Assembly: GCF_001183985.1 (NCBI RefSeq)
Contig: NZ_LFZW01000001.1
Span: 4,155,431-4,219,430, forward strand
Length of the DNA: 64,000 bases
DNA from: Peribacillus loiseleuriae
GTDB lineage: Bacteria > Bacillota > Bacilli > Bacillales > DSM-1321
Reading direction: 5' to 3'
The notes beneath the pieces were generated by a model. It saw only the letters and a program-made list of their open reading frames with translations. It was not told where the DNA came from and did no database searches. Position numbers and translations under genes: made by a program. Of this stretch, positions 26,998-35,906 are shown one piece after another. Each line of letters opens with the position of its first letter. Position 1 is the stretch's first letter.

Positions 26998-27108
26998 TTA
27001 CTTCTTTTTCTTCCCTTCTTCCATTTCTATTCCATAATTCCAAACTTTAGTATGTTTTTCCCCGAAAAACTTCATTGCATTTTTTACTGATTTTACATAT
27101 TTCTTCAT
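26998..27108 (-). CDS. 36-residue basic hypothetical peptide
   Basis: Read on the minus strand: MKKYVKSVKNAMKFFGEKHT, then KVWNYGIEMEEGKKKK. AAAGGGGATC stands 6-7 bases before the ATG, and a terminator with seven Ts lies about 95 bases downstream, so a small transcription unit is plausible. The peptide is strongly basic and amphipathic with a Lys-rich end. No family is recognised. The overlapping longer ORF in another frame (27047-27235) lacks a ribosome site. Confidence 0.5.
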   Translation of the reverse strand: MKKYVKSVKNAMKFFGEKHTKVWNYGIEMEEGKKKK

Positions 27109-27318
27109 TTAAATGATCCCCTTTCTTATATGGTATGATTGTATTATCGTGTATGGAAGCCTTTTCGACAAAATCGTCGAAAACGGAAACAATGCCTATG
27201 TAAACGAAAACAACATGAATGATAGCGTGCATCATTACTAATTATCTTATTATTTCGTTGTTTTTGAATCATTTGTAAATTAAGATTGTTGTAATAACCA
27301 TATTAGGGGGTACAATCC

Positions 27319-27756
27319 ATGTGCATTAAAAAAGCAACATTAAATGAGCTTGATTCGCTTACAGAACTTTTTGATTTATACAGAATGTTCTATGAACAAA
27401 AGTCTAATCTTTTCGAGGCAAAGGAGTTTTTAAAAGCAAGATTAATGAATGAAGAATCCGTCGTTTTTATAGCTTATGATGAGAATAATCCGATTGGTTT
27501 TGTTCAGCTATATCCATCATTTTCATCATTAAGTATGCAGAAGTCATGGGTATTAAATGATCTATATGTGAAAAAAATTGCGCGTAAAAAAGGGGTTGGT
27601 GAGAAATTATTAAAAGAAGCCATTCACTTTGCTGAGGAAACAGGTTCAAAAGGAGTTTTACTTGAAACGAATGTGGAGAATATTCCCGCACAAAGTCTGT
27701 ACGAAAAAATCGGTTTTAAAAGAGAAGCAAATTATTTTTATTATTTTTCAGTTTAA
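27319..27756 (+). CDS. GNAT-family N-acetyltransferase
   Basis: A 145-residue single-domain GNAT. The fold is seen as MCIKKATLNELDSLTELFDL, VVFIAYDENNPIGFVQLYPS, WVLNDLYVKKIARKKGVGEK (motif A with the R/Q-x-x-G-x-G/A acetyl-CoA loop as RKKGVG) and SLYEKIGFKRE near the end. It transfers acetyl from acetyl-CoA to an unidentified amine. The ribosome site TAGGGGGT precedes the ATG. It stands alone beside a second, broken GNAT. Confidence 0.88.
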   Translation: MCIKKATLNELDSLTELFDLYRMFYEQKSNLFEAKEFLKARLMNEESVVFIAYDENNPIGFVQLYPSFSSLSMQKSWVLNDLYVKKIARKKGVGEKLLKEAIHFAEETGSKGVLLETNVENIPAQSLYEKIGFKREANYFYYFSV

Positions 27757-27959
27757 TAGCCGGGAATAAAACTCGAATAGGTTTATTTTAGACGACATTA
27801 TTGTTGACTTATAAAGCTGATTCAATTGCGGAATATGTAAGGTTGTGCCAAAGGTATGACTATTAAATGAACATCATCGGAAGATTTAACATAGATTAAT
27901 AACCCGTATAAAGTAGCTGGTTTTGTTCCAAGTCAGTTAAAAAATGAAAGAATCGCCAT

Positions 27960-28247
27960 TATCATTTCAATGGAGAATACGCGGGAATAGGTCGTTTAGT
28001 TCAGATAGATGAGGAAAACATAGAAATGGGCGGTATTTACGTACTTCCAAAGTATAGAGGCCTAAAATTGGCTGGAGAGTTAGTGTCGTTTTTAGTTCAA
28101 GAAGCAAAAAAAACAAACGTAGCTCATATTTATTGTATACCATTTGCAGAACTTGACGTTTTTTACAAGATATATGGGTTTACAGAAGCTTATCCAGAAA
28201 AAGATTATATTCATGATACGATTTTACAAAGTATAAGTGATGCTTAA
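27960..28247 (+). pseudogene. GNAT acetyltransferase remnant
   Basis: An open frame from about 27960 reads YHFNGEYAGIGRLVQIDEEN, then MGGIYVLPKYRGLKLAGELV (GNAT motif A) and AELDVFYKIYGFTEAYPEKD. The N-terminal third upstream is degraded and cannot be joined in one frame. The ATG at 28026 is internal to the domain. Confidence 0.6.
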
Positions 28248-28317
28248 ACAAATACGAAAAGAAGGTCTCGTTGTTTAAGCTCTGATCTCGGCTGTTTTCT
28301 TAAACATAGTTATATTT

Positions 28318-28395
28318 TGAAAAAGGCTAACTCAATGTGAAGTTGTCCCATTAAGACCCTATGAGTCACTCACATTTTGAACTAGCCTTTTGCTC
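28318..28395. terminator. Long hairpin, possible bidirectional terminator
   Basis: AAAAGGCTA ... AATGTGA pairs with TCACATT ... TAGCCTTTT around a loop of about 30 bases. A/T runs on both sides would allow use in both directions. Confidence 0.5.
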
Positions 28396-28630
28396 TTGAT
28401 AAAGAACAATCATGTTTTGGTGGCCACTACAATAATCCTTCCACGTTACCACAATAAGAAAAATCATAAATCCCACAAAGACAGCATGATTTCCCCCTAA
28501 TTTATCTTTGTTTGCTCCGTCTTAGAAGACTTGCGCCGTAGCTGATTGTACAGAGAACGTATAGAGTTATTACCAAAGGATTTATAGGACTTCCCACTAT
28601 TCTCTGTGATCTCCCCCTTATTTCTATATA

Positions 28631-28746
28631 AAGTGCGTGTTCAAAAAGGAGGATAAAAAGAGACGTGAAGTTCGTGAAGCGATCATCTTTAGACCTGCGC
28701 AGATACAATAATACGTGAGGATCGGACTTTTTGAACAACCTCTTAA
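28631..28746 (+). repeat. MITE-like repeat family C, copy 1
   Basis: It begins AAGTGCGTGTTCAAAAAGG and ends GGACTTTTTGAACAACCTCT, with GTTCAAAAAG / CTTTTTGAAC as terminal inverted repeats. It is related to the two copies at 59643-59830 and 59956-60107. There is no transposase inside. Confidence 0.7.
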
Positions 28747-28905
28747 ACAACCAACTTTAGAGTATTATAGAATTGACGAACACCAACTAACCACTCTTTT
28801 TCATGACTATTGCTTTATTTTCTACTATATATTCGAATTGTTATTTATAGCGTTGTATAATAAGACAATGCAAAAAAATAGATGCACGTTAAGGAGTGTT
28901 ATAAA

Positions 28906-29292
28906 ATGATGGAATGGACGTTAGCCCTTTTATTTGGAGCAGCAGTTGTTCTACTTATATTGTCGTTTATTAAATCAAAGCAAGTGAAACAAGAGAAAGA
29001 ACAACAAATGGAACAATTTACGATTTCTTTTTTGAAAGAATTGAATCAGCTGCAACAGAAAATTCAAGACGTCGAGATAGATACTGAAATAATAGCTCAA
29101 AAAACAGGATTATCCAAACAGCGACTTTTGCTGCGTGAGGTGATCGATTTACATAGGCGCGGATACTCATTGGAAAGCATTACCGCAAAAAGCCAAATGA
29201 CGGAGGATGAGATTAAAAGACTACTTGCTCCTTACATAAAATCAAAGGTTGAGAGGAGCGATGTTACCAATGAAAGCTCAAATAATGCGTAG
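28906..29292 (+). CDS. Membrane-anchored coiled-coil hypothetical protein
   Basis: A 128-residue protein. One N-terminal helix (residues 4-22, WTLALLFGAAVVLLILSF) anchors it. A Gln/Lys-rich coiled coil follows (about 25-65), then a small helical domain with two HTH-like stretches, AQKTGLSKQRLLLREVIDLH and YSLESITAKSQMTEDEIKRL. AAGGAGTG lies before ATG-ATG at 28906. Its end overlaps the next gene, so the two are translationally coupled. No named family is certain. A role at the membrane, perhaps with the MltG-like partner, is an inference. Confidence 0.75.
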   Translation: MMEWTLALLFGAAVVLLILSFIKSKQVKQEKEQQMEQFTISFLKELNQLQQKIQDVEIDTEIIAQKTGLSKQRLLLREVIDLHRRGYSLESITAKSQMTEDEIKRLLAPYIKSKVERSDVTNESSNNA

Positions 29293-29740
29293 CTTTGCCG
29301 GTGGACTACTTTTGGCAACAAGTATATGTGGTGCCGTTTACCTCCTTGGTTCAAGTAAAACGACGCAAACCGCTGTAAAACCATCAGAAGACGAGATGGT
29401 TCACTTATTAACCTCTGAAGGCTATATCATACATACCGAAGACGAGTGGAATGAGGCTGTTGCTGCCAATACAGCACCTAAAGAGAATACAAAAAAAGAA
29501 ACGTCTGAAGACGTTCCCCAAAAGGAAAAGGTCGTATACCGTACGATCCTGTCAGTATCTTCAGGTATGACAAGCATTGATATTGAGAAGATCCTTAAGT
29601 CAACAAAAAGCATTGATCCTACAGTTCATTTCTCAAAAGAAGTCGAAAAGCGTGGCTTATCTAACAAGTTACGTCCAGGTATTTATCAAATAGATAGTGG
29701 AATGACGATGGAAGAAATAATTGCTGTCATCTTTAAATAA
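29270..29740 (+). CDS. Short MltG/YceG-like membrane protein without catalytic domain
   Basis: About 156 residues: an N-terminal anchor (MRSFAGGLLLATSICGAVYL), a Lys/Glu/Thr-rich linker, then a LysM-like domain VSSGMTSIDIEKILKSTKSI, ending RPGIYQIDSGMTMEEIIAVI. That domain is the N-terminal part of endolytic transglycosylase MltG (YceG), but the lytic-transglycosylase domain is absent, so it probably binds peptidoglycan or a partner and does not cut. GAGAGGAGCG precedes ATG 29270; ATG 29261 is an alternative. It overlaps the end of the upstream gene. Confidence 0.75.
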   Translation: MKAQIMRSFAGGLLLATSICGAVYLLGSSKTTQTAVKPSEDEMVHLLTSEGYIIHTEDEWNEAVAANTAPKENTKKETSEDVPQKEKVVYRTILSVSSGMTSIDIEKILKSTKSIDPTVHFSKEVEKRGLSNKLRPGIYQIDSGMTMEEIIAVIFK

Positions 29741-29837
29741 ACATTAGATCGTATAAGGGATGCCACTGTCACTCCCCACTAGATGTAAATATTTGTAGAA
29801 GTAGAGAGTTCTAGTTTACTTATATGTCTTGACCTTT

Positions 29838-29875
29838 GGAAAGCTCTGTTGATCTCACTACAGGGCTTTTCTTTA
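29838..29875 (+). terminator. Terminator of the two-gene unit
   Basis: AAAGCTCTGT / ACAGGGCTTT stem (one mismatch) followed by TCTTT, about 100 bases past the stop codon. Confidence 0.75.
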
Positions 29876-29962
29876 TCGCGATTTACAATATTAAGTGTTT
29901 CCCATCATGAAAATCCCTACTCATCTTTGAAATAAAGAGATAAAGTCAGAATTTGTTCTTTC

Positions 29963-29982
29963 CACCGGTTAGCTAACCGGTG
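29963..29982. repeat. Perfect 20-bp palindrome
   Basis: CACCGGTTAGCTAACCGGTG is fully self-complementary with no loop. It sits between convergent genes (the MltG-like unit and asnO). It lacks a following T-run on either strand, so it is not a standard terminator. Confidence 0.8.
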
Positions 29983-30023
29983 AAAAAAACAAAAAGGTAC
30001 TCAAGCCAATTAGTTACCGTTGC

Positions 30024-31919
30024 TTAATTGATCCCAATTTTCTCTACTCTTTGTTGCGTGTACCCAAATTCATATACCTTTTCTACATAGATTTGATGCC
30101 ATATCATAAAAATTAATATAGTCCATATTTTTCGACTATTATCCGACTCATCCTGCACATGACCATCCAGTAATTTCAAGATTTCTTGTTTGTTAAAAAG
30201 ATAGTCAGTGGGACTATTATGAATCAGTTCAACGGCCCATTCGTATAGTTCTTCTTTCAACCAATGGCGAATAGGGACTGGGAAACCAAGTTTTTTTCTG
30301 CTCCATACATGCTCTGGAACTATACCTTCTGCGGCTTTCCTGAGTATATATTTAGTCGTTCCGTTTCGTACCTTTTGGTTACCGCTTATTTTTGATGCGA
30401 TATTAAAGACCTGCTTGTCCAGAAAAGGAACTCTCACTTCTAAAGAGTTTGCCATCGACATTTTATCGGCTTTTAATAAGATATCTCCTCTTAACCAGGT
30501 ATGTATATCGACATTCTGCATTTTTGTAATAGCATCATACCCTAATGAATTGGAGTAGATAGAATCTGTTACTTTTCCATTTTCTAAATGGTCTAGATAA
30601 TTCATCAGCAAACGTTTTTTCCCATTTTCATTAAATATGTTTGCGTTTCCGATATACCGCTCTTGTAAAGGTGTAACCCCCCTCTCTATAAAGCTCTTTC
30701 CTTTTACTCCTTCTGGGAGCGCAGAGGAGAAGGCTTTTAAAACGTGCTTTAATGGCGACGGAATATAGGAAAACACACTAAGCGAGTGGGGTTCTCTGTA
30801 TATGTTATAACCGCCGAACAATTCGTCTGCACCTTCTCCGGACAAAGCAACTTTGACTTGCTTCCTAGCTTCCCTTGCAACAAAATACAAAGGAATAGCT
30901 GCTGGGTCTGCTAAAGGATCATCCATATGCCAAATGATTTTGGGTAGCTCAGCAAGAAACTCTTCAGGACTTATAATATAGCTACTATTTTCTACATTCA
31001 AAGCATGTGCTGTTTCTTCAGCTACGTTGATTTCACTATACCCGTGTCTTTCAAAACCTACAGAAAAAGTTTTAATCTTTGGATTAATCTGTTTTGCAAT
31101 TGAAACGATAAAAGAAGAATCAATTCCTCCAGATAGAAAGGATCCAACAGGAACATCACTCCTCATATGTACGTTAACTGAGTCTATCAATGTATCCTGA
31201 ATTTCTTTGATTAACTTAGAATCTTCTGTATTTGAAGGCTGGAAATTAGGTTTCCAATACTTTTCTATTTTCATTTTTTCGCCTAATTTTTTAGTGAAGT
31301 AATGGCCAGGTAACAGCTTCTTAATCGATTTAGTAAGAGTTGCAGGCTCAGGAACGTATTGAAAGCTGAGGTAATGTTGTAAAGATTGTTCATCTAGCTC
31401 TTCATTAATTACGGTAAGAATGCTTTTTTTCTCAGAGGCAAAGTAGGTAATTTCATCTTGTTCACAAAAGAAAAACGGTTTAATCCCAAAATGATCTCTT
31501 GCGCCAAAAAGTTGTTTTTTCACTTTATCCCAAATGACAAAGGCAAACATACCTCTCAGCTTCCTAACGGCTTGCTCTTTTATCTTACTATAGAGAGCAA
31601 TGATAACTTCTGTATCAGAGTCTGTTTTAAATGGATACCCTTGCTCCATTAATTCTTTCTTTAGCTCAAGATAATTATAAATTTCACCATTAAAAATAAT
31701 CCAATATCTCTCATTTTCATAAGAGAGAGGCTGGTTCCCATTATCTATATCGATAATGCTTAATCGCCTAAACCCAAAATTGACAAATTCATCGAAGAAA
31801 TATCCTTCATCATCCGGGCCTCTATGTGTAATCATCTTATTCATTTTGATTATATTTTCTCTAATATCTGAATGTAAGGCTTTTGGCGCCTTATGCATAC
31901 ATCCGACAAAACCGCACAT
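30024..31919 (-). CDS. asnO: Asparagine synthetase, glutamine-hydrolysing (AsnO/YisO-like)
   Basis: A 631-residue AsnB-type enzyme that makes Asn from Asp, Gln and ATP. The start is set at MCGFVGC so that Cys2 is the glutaminase nucleophile, with GGTGG upstream; the ATG three codons earlier would bury it. The N-terminal class II amidotransferase domain shows THRGPDDEGYF, RRLSIIDI and FNGEIYNY. The synthetase domain shows the PP-loop SGGIDSS and ALSGEGADELFGGY. Length and order match Bacillus AsnO, the sporulation-linked paralogue (AsnB and AsnH are the others). It is monocistronic, and no asparagine or surface-polymer genes adjoin. Confidence 0.9.
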   Translation of the reverse strand: MCGFVGCMHKAPKALHSDIRENIIKMNKMITHRGPDDEGYFFDEFVNFGFRRLSIIDIDNGNQPLSYENERYWIIFNGEIYNYLELKKELMEQGYPFKTDSDTEVIIALYSKIKEQAVRKLRGMFAFVIWDKVKKQLFGARDHFGIKPFFFCEQDEITYFASEKKSILTVINEELDEQSLQHYLSFQYVPEPATLTKSIKKLLPGHYFTKKLGEKMKIEKYWKPNFQPSNTEDSKLIKEIQDTLIDSVNVHMRSDVPVGSFLSGGIDSSFIVSIAKQINPKIKTFSVGFERHGYSEINVAEETAHALNVENSSYIISPEEFLAELPKIIWHMDDPLADPAAIPLYFVAREARKQVKVALSGEGADELFGGYNIYREPHSLSVFSYIPSPLKHVLKAFSSALPEGVKGKSFIERGVTPLQERYIGNANIFNENGKKRLLMNYLDHLENGKVTDSIYSNSLGYDAITKMQNVDIHTWLRGDILLKADKMSMANSLEVRVPFLDKQVFNIASKISGNQKVRNGTTKYILRKAAEGIVPEHVWSRKKLGFPVPIRHWLKEELYEWAVELIHNSPTDYLFNKQEILKLLDGHVQDESDNSRKIWTILIFMIWHQIYVEKVYEFGYTQQRVEKIGIN

Positions 31920-32232
31920 GAATTCCACCTACCAGTTGTAATTTTTTCTTTATATGAGTAAACTTCAACATTTTAAATGATCAATATGACTATTTGGGAA
32001 GACATAAAAAAAGATGTATCTCCCGAAATTACGAAATGTATAGTTAGACACTCCACAAAGAGACGAAAGGAATGCACTATATTAGGAATTTTCCTGCCTA
32101 TGCATCAGAGACACCGATTATTTGGGTACTCCAAATTTTGTTCTGGTGTTGCTGATATAAGTTTACTTATTCAAAAGATTAAACATAAAGTAACACCCCT
32201 TGTTGCTATTAAGGTTTTCATCTTTTCTCACC
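31920..32232. other. Upstream region of asnO, no gene
   Basis: About 310 bases holding the asnO leader. An open frame from 31977 has no ribosome site and no protein-like composition. Confidence 0.45.
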
Positions 32233-32395
32233 TCAAAGAGTTAAAAAGACTACTATTAACTTCCCCCTAAGGTATGAGGATGATTCTTTGATTTTTGCTT
32301 GTTCTTGCACCTCTACTCTGTATACAACCGTTCCATCTTCATCTTCTAATTCAACTTCCTTAACAGTGCCAGGTACTTTTCAAGTGCATTTTTTT
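32233..32395 (-). pseudogene. Degenerate PepSY-domain remnant
   Basis: On the minus strand KVPGTVKEVELEDEDGTVVY, then RVEVQEQAKIKES, is a clear half PepSY domain. It is cut at both ends, with a stop a few codons before the recognisable start and no ribosome site. It is the third PepSY-type sequence in the window. Confidence 0.6.
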
Positions 32396-32653
32396 AAAGT
32401 TCCACTTCAGGTTAACTTTAATTCGCCAAAACGAAATGCACTTGTTCAGCACTTACTGTACCACAGGCTTGTCATTTATTGAATATGTTGGGTTTAATAA
32501 TCTTAAGTTTTCCTTGGCGGAAGAAATTTGAATCAGGAACCCATATTATTCCTAATATACAAAAGTCTGTTCCTCGATTCCTTAGCAACCTAACGCAATG
32601 AGACTAGACAAACTTACTATTTTTTTCTCTTCTTTATCATTTTAGGCGAGAAG

Positions 32654-32685
32654 ACCCCCACTTCAAGCGTTAGCTAAGTGGGGGT
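32654..32685 (-). terminator. Terminator of the LCP gene
   Basis: A 10-bp stem, ACCCCCACTT / AAGTGGGGGT, starts 4 bases beyond the LCP stop codon on the minus strand. The T-run is weak. Confidence 0.65.
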
Positions 32686-32688
32686 AGT

Positions 32689-33633
32689 TCAATTTTGACT
32701 AGTACTCCTTACATTGTCCTGTGATAAAAACTCTTTTAAAGCTTGCTTGTTTTTCTCATAATCAATTCTCAAGACTGACCCAACGTCAACACGTTCATTT
32801 ACATAAGAATCTTTAATAGGTATTCTTAAACTCTCCACTTGTTTAGATTTTCTAGAAATTACACCTTTTCCAATAGCAAGAATGGTTCCTGTATCTACAT
32901 TTGTATCAATGTATGGATCCGCAACTCCAAGTAACTTTGGAAGGTTAACAATACTTTGTATGGAGGCAGCTTCTTCCTTAACCTTAGAGATCACTTCTTG
33001 TTGCCGTTCCACACGTCCAAAATCACTTAAGCGATCTTGGCGAAAACGAACATAACCTAACAATTGCTTCCCTTGCAAAATTTGTTTACCTGGATGTAAC
33101 GTCATATCAATTCCATAAGACATTTCATACGGAATCTCAACCTCTATCCCATTAGGGGCTATAATATCTACAATTTTCGAAAATCCGTCAAAATCAACAA
33201 CAGCATAATAATTAATATCAACATCCAAATTTTGTTTAATTGTTTTTCTTAAAAGTTCCGGCCCTCCATAAGCAAAAGCGGCATTTATTTTTTGCTTTCC
33301 GTGATCCGGAATATCAACATACGTGTCTCTCATAATAGAAACAATTTTCATTCTATGAGATTCTTGATTATAGTGAGCAATCATTAGCGCATCAGAACGT
33401 GCTTGTTCTTCACCTCTAGAGTCACTTCCAATTAGCAGAATATTAATTTCTCCAAATTGAGGCTCCGCGCCTTGGAACGGATCGAACGTTGTTTCGTCAT
33501 CCTTATACATCCCATCGCTCGCCTCAGATAATCCTTTATTATACTGATATACACAATAAAGGATTACAATTAATAATAGGGTAACCAAGAGAATAAGGTT
33601 TCTTTTCCATTTACGTTTAGTTCTTTTCTTCAT
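32689..33633 (-). CDS. LytR-CpsA-Psr (LCP) family cell-wall polymer ligase
   Basis: A 314-residue extracytoplasmic enzyme. A short basic N-terminus and one helix (LILLVTLLLIVILYCVYQY) anchor it. The LCP domain shows INILLIGSDSR, RSDALMIAHYN, VSIMRDTYVDIPDHGKQKIN, AFAYGG and FRQDRLSDFGRVERQQ, which include the conserved Arg/Asp residues that bind the polyprenyl-pyrophosphate substrate. LCP proteins (TagT/U/V) attach teichoic acids or capsule to peptidoglycan. Met at 33633 is preferred (TAGGTGATG upstream). The gene sits in a block of envelope genes. Confidence 0.9.
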   Translation of the reverse strand: MKKRTKRKWKRNLILLVTLLLIVILYCVYQYNKGLSEASDGMYKDDETTFDPFQGAEPQFGEINILLIGSDSRGEEQARSDALMIAHYNQESHRMKIVSIMRDTYVDIPDHGKQKINAAFAYGGPELLRKTIKQNLDVDINYYAVVDFDGFSKIVDIIAPNGIEVEIPYEMSYGIDMTLHPGKQILQGKQLLGYVRFRQDRLSDFGRVERQQEVISKVKEEAASIQSIVNLPKLLGVADPYIDTNVDTGTILAIGKGVISRKSKQVESLRIPIKDSYVNERVDVGSVLRIDYEKNKQALKEFLSQDNVRSTSQN

Positions 33634-33707
33634 ATGTAACATCACCTATCACTTAAATTAAAATCTTACCGAATCATCTTGTTAAAAAAATTAGAGATGT
33701 TTTAGAC

Positions 33708-34361
33708 TCATTCTTTTATTGATAGTGCATGTGTTACAAGTTGTACAGCAATCGCGTCATCTAAATAACCAATCGGAAATAGGTAATCTGGAATAACATC
33801 TACTGATAAAATGAAATATAGAAGTGCACTTCCAATTAAGAATAGTTCACCCGGAGTCCCCTTCATCAGACGAAACTTCTCAAACATATCCTTCAAATGA
33901 TTAATAAACGGACCTATGCTTCCTACTCTCTGAAGCTTCTCTCCAAAGCTAGTAAGAATTGTTTCCTTCCCTTCTTCTGTTTGTACATATTGTTCATAAT
34001 TAGCTAATTTCTGTTCCACACTTGTTATCGTAAAATTTTCAATATTTATATTCGAGGACTCAAGAAAGTTTTGTATGCTGTCAACGGATATATGAATATC
34101 TGAATGTAGCTTTTCCTGCTTCGGCTTCTGTTCAATATCATAACCAGCAGCTACAAATAACTCTGCGGTAGGTACACCAAGACTTTTAGCAAATTTTTGT
34201 AAGTGCTCGGGATTTGCTTTTCTTTTCCCATTTATGATCCGCGAGATTGTAGCTGTATCGATTTCAGTGAGTTCACTAAGCTTCCGCATTGATAATGATT
34301 GTTCCTTCAAGATTTCTTTTAACACCGAACCAAGATTACTTTTTTTTATTTCTTCAGACAT
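33708..34361 (-). CDS. XRE-type HTH protein with C-terminal DUF1232 (YkvA-like) domain, paralogue 1
   Basis: A 217-residue protein. Residues 20-70 are an XRE HTH (LSMRKLSELTEIDTATISRI, then INGKRKANPEHLQKFAKSLG). The middle is helical and unassigned. The C-terminal ~40 residues (IGSALLYFILSVDVIPDYLF, then PIGYLDDAIAVQLV) match DUF1232, a short hydrophobic domain. The combination suggests a DNA-binding protein with a membrane-touching tail. A paralogue with the same plan lies on the opposite strand at 35907-36569, with ytaF between them. Start ATG has AAGGAAGG upstream. Function unknown. Confidence 0.85.
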   Translation of the reverse strand: MSEEIKKSNLGSVLKEILKEQSLSMRKLSELTEIDTATISRIINGKRKANPEHLQKFAKSLGVPTAELFVAAGYDIEQKPKQEKLHSDIHISVDSIQNFLESSNINIENFTITSVEQKLANYEQYVQTEEGKETILTSFGEKLQRVGSIGPFINHLKDMFEKFRLMKGTPGELFLIGSALLYFILSVDVIPDYLFPIGYLDDAIAVQLVTHALSIKE

Positions 34362-34482
34362 ACTAACCTTCCTTTCTATTATTTATTAATCAACGAGAAT
34401 TGCTATAGTTGAAATGAACACACTCCCTAGTACCATTCATAATATATATAGGGCTTTTGAACTTATATTTTTCTAGGGAATA
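34362..34482. other. Leader of the HTH-DUF1232 gene
   Basis: A short AT-rich upstream region that ends at the family D repeat. No separate signal is recognised. Confidence 0.4.
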
Positions 34483-34599
34483 GGTGCGAGGCTTCTAAAA
34501 AATCAGCTCAGCTCCGCCACCTTCATAAGGTGATGTAATTTTTAGAACCTGAACCTTTTTCATCGTTTTAATTGCGATCAGATGCTCATGGATGTTTTT
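34483..34599 (-). repeat. Dispersed repeat family D, copy 2
   Basis: In reverse complement it runs AAACATCCATGAGCATCTGAT ... AAGGTTCAGGTTCTAAAAAT ... CACCTTATGAAGGTGGCGG ... TTTTTTAGAAGCC. It is an inverted relative of 36558-36672. Bases 34600-35033 that follow hold nothing recognisable. Confidence 0.75.
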
Positions 34600-35033
34600 T
34601 ATGAACCATAGCGGGCGGGTCCGTATATGTAGAATAACGATATTGTATGAGAAGTATGTACAACCTCTCTATTTCGTTGCCTATGTTATCGAACTCTGTT
34701 TAACATAGCCATTTAGTTAGAAAAGTAAGTGCTATTAGGAAATATACACGCGTGTTGTTTTTTTGTCAACAGCGGGTCATTATATTGTAGAATATCGCCA
34801 TATTCAGTTCCGTTTATTGAATCATTACGCTATTTTCCCAACTTATTTTAGAAGACAGCTGCGAGAAAAAACCGCTTTGTATCTCCACTTAGAATACTAC
34901 GCATCTATTGATCGTACTATATAGAAACATCCATTTGTGCAGGGGAGCATCTAAGTTTGTTGATTACTCTGTCTTTTCTTTCACTAAGACATTTTTCTAA
35001 AACTTCACAGCTCCTGTTGAACACCTGCCCACT

Positions 35034-35666
35034 CTAAAAGAATGCTGTAAAAGCAAGCACTAAAATAATGACTCCACTCAAGATTGTTCCAAATTGGCCT
35101 AATGTAAATGAACCAATTCGGACATCTGCCAATTTGTACCCTAACTTAACACCTATCCAAACGCTTATGAAGCTCCCAAGTGCAGCTGTTAAGGAAATAG
35201 CAAGTGGTGAAAATCCAAGTAACCCAGCACCTAATCCATTCGTCAGTGCATTGGCTGATAATGCAATACCTAAAATCACTGCTTCCCCCCAACCAATTTC
35301 ACCAGAATGATCGCAATCGGCAACTTCAGGTTTTTTTAGAATCCCTTTAATACTTTGGGACTGTATATTTGGCTCAGTAACTACCGCTGATGTACCTTTA
35401 TTACGCGGTGCCGCCAATAGAATGATTCGAATCCCAATAATGACTAATAAAAGAGCTCCGATGATAACAGGGAACATACCTGGAAGGATCTTGGAGAGCC
35501 ACATTCCAAATGTAATTCCCACTATACTCATGAGAAAACAAATCACAGCTATTAATAGGTTTGCACCTAGCCCAACACGAATCTTGCGAATGCCATAAGA
35601 AATTCCTACTCCTAAATTATCTATACTTGATGAAACGGCAAAAGCCAAAATGATTAGCCAAGACAA
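35034..35666 (-). CDS. ytaF: Sporulation membrane protein YtaF (MntP/YtaF family)
   Basis: A 210-residue, six-helix membrane protein of the MntP/YtaF family. Two related halves are visible: SSSIDNLGVGISYGIRKIRV near the N-terminus and ALSANALTNGLGAGLLG in the second half, each with the conserved Asp/Asn-containing helix, separated by a cytoplasmic loop. The length equals that of Bacillus YtaF, expressed in sporulation. MntP proper exports Mn2+ and is shorter. Start TTG 35666 has AAGGAGTG 8 bases upstream. It is flanked by the two HTH-DUF1232 paralogues. Confidence 0.85.
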   Translation of the reverse strand: MSWLIILAFAVSSSIDNLGVGISYGIRKIRVGLGANLLIAVICFLMSIVGITFGMWLSKILPGMFPVIIGALLLVIIGIRIILLAAPRNKGTSAVVTEPNIQSQSIKGILKKPEVADCDHSGEIGWGEAVILGIALSANALTNGLGAGLLGFSPLAISLTAALGSFISVWIGVKLGYKLADVRIGSFTLGQFGTILSGVIILVLAFTAFF

Positions 35667-35768
35667 TGTAAAAACACTCCTTATACTTTTTTACATTATA
35701 TTGTTCCAATTGACAAAAATTGCTTGTTCATCTCAAAACTGTTGAGAAAAAATCAACCAACACTTCAT

Positions 35769-35884
35769 AAAGTGAAACTTCAATTTAGTGGGGGTTTTCT
35801 TCATCCTCCACCTAGGGGTTTCTCTCGTTTGGACGAATAACCTCGAGGTTTTGGGTTCTTACTGCCCGTTAATGCGGGATAAAA
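35769..35884 (+). repeat. Dispersed repeat family B, medium copy
   Basis: It begins AAAGTGAAACTTCAAT, includes GTGGGGGTTTTCTTC, and ends TTACTGCCCGTTAATGCGGG. It lies directly upstream of the second HTH-DUF1232 gene, within its likely leader. Confidence 0.75.
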
Positions 35885-35906
35885 ACCCATGAAGGAGTGA
35901 AAAGTG

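Noticed and set aside
27047-27235. ORF of 62 residues on the minus strand
   Set aside because: No ribosome site. It overlaps the 36-residue ORF, which has one.
28502-28750. ORF of 82 residues on the minus strand
   Set aside because: Mostly the inside of repeat C; not protein-like.
31977-32270. ORF of 97 residues upstream of asnO
   Set aside because: No ribosome site, and it overlaps the PepSY remnant on the other strand.
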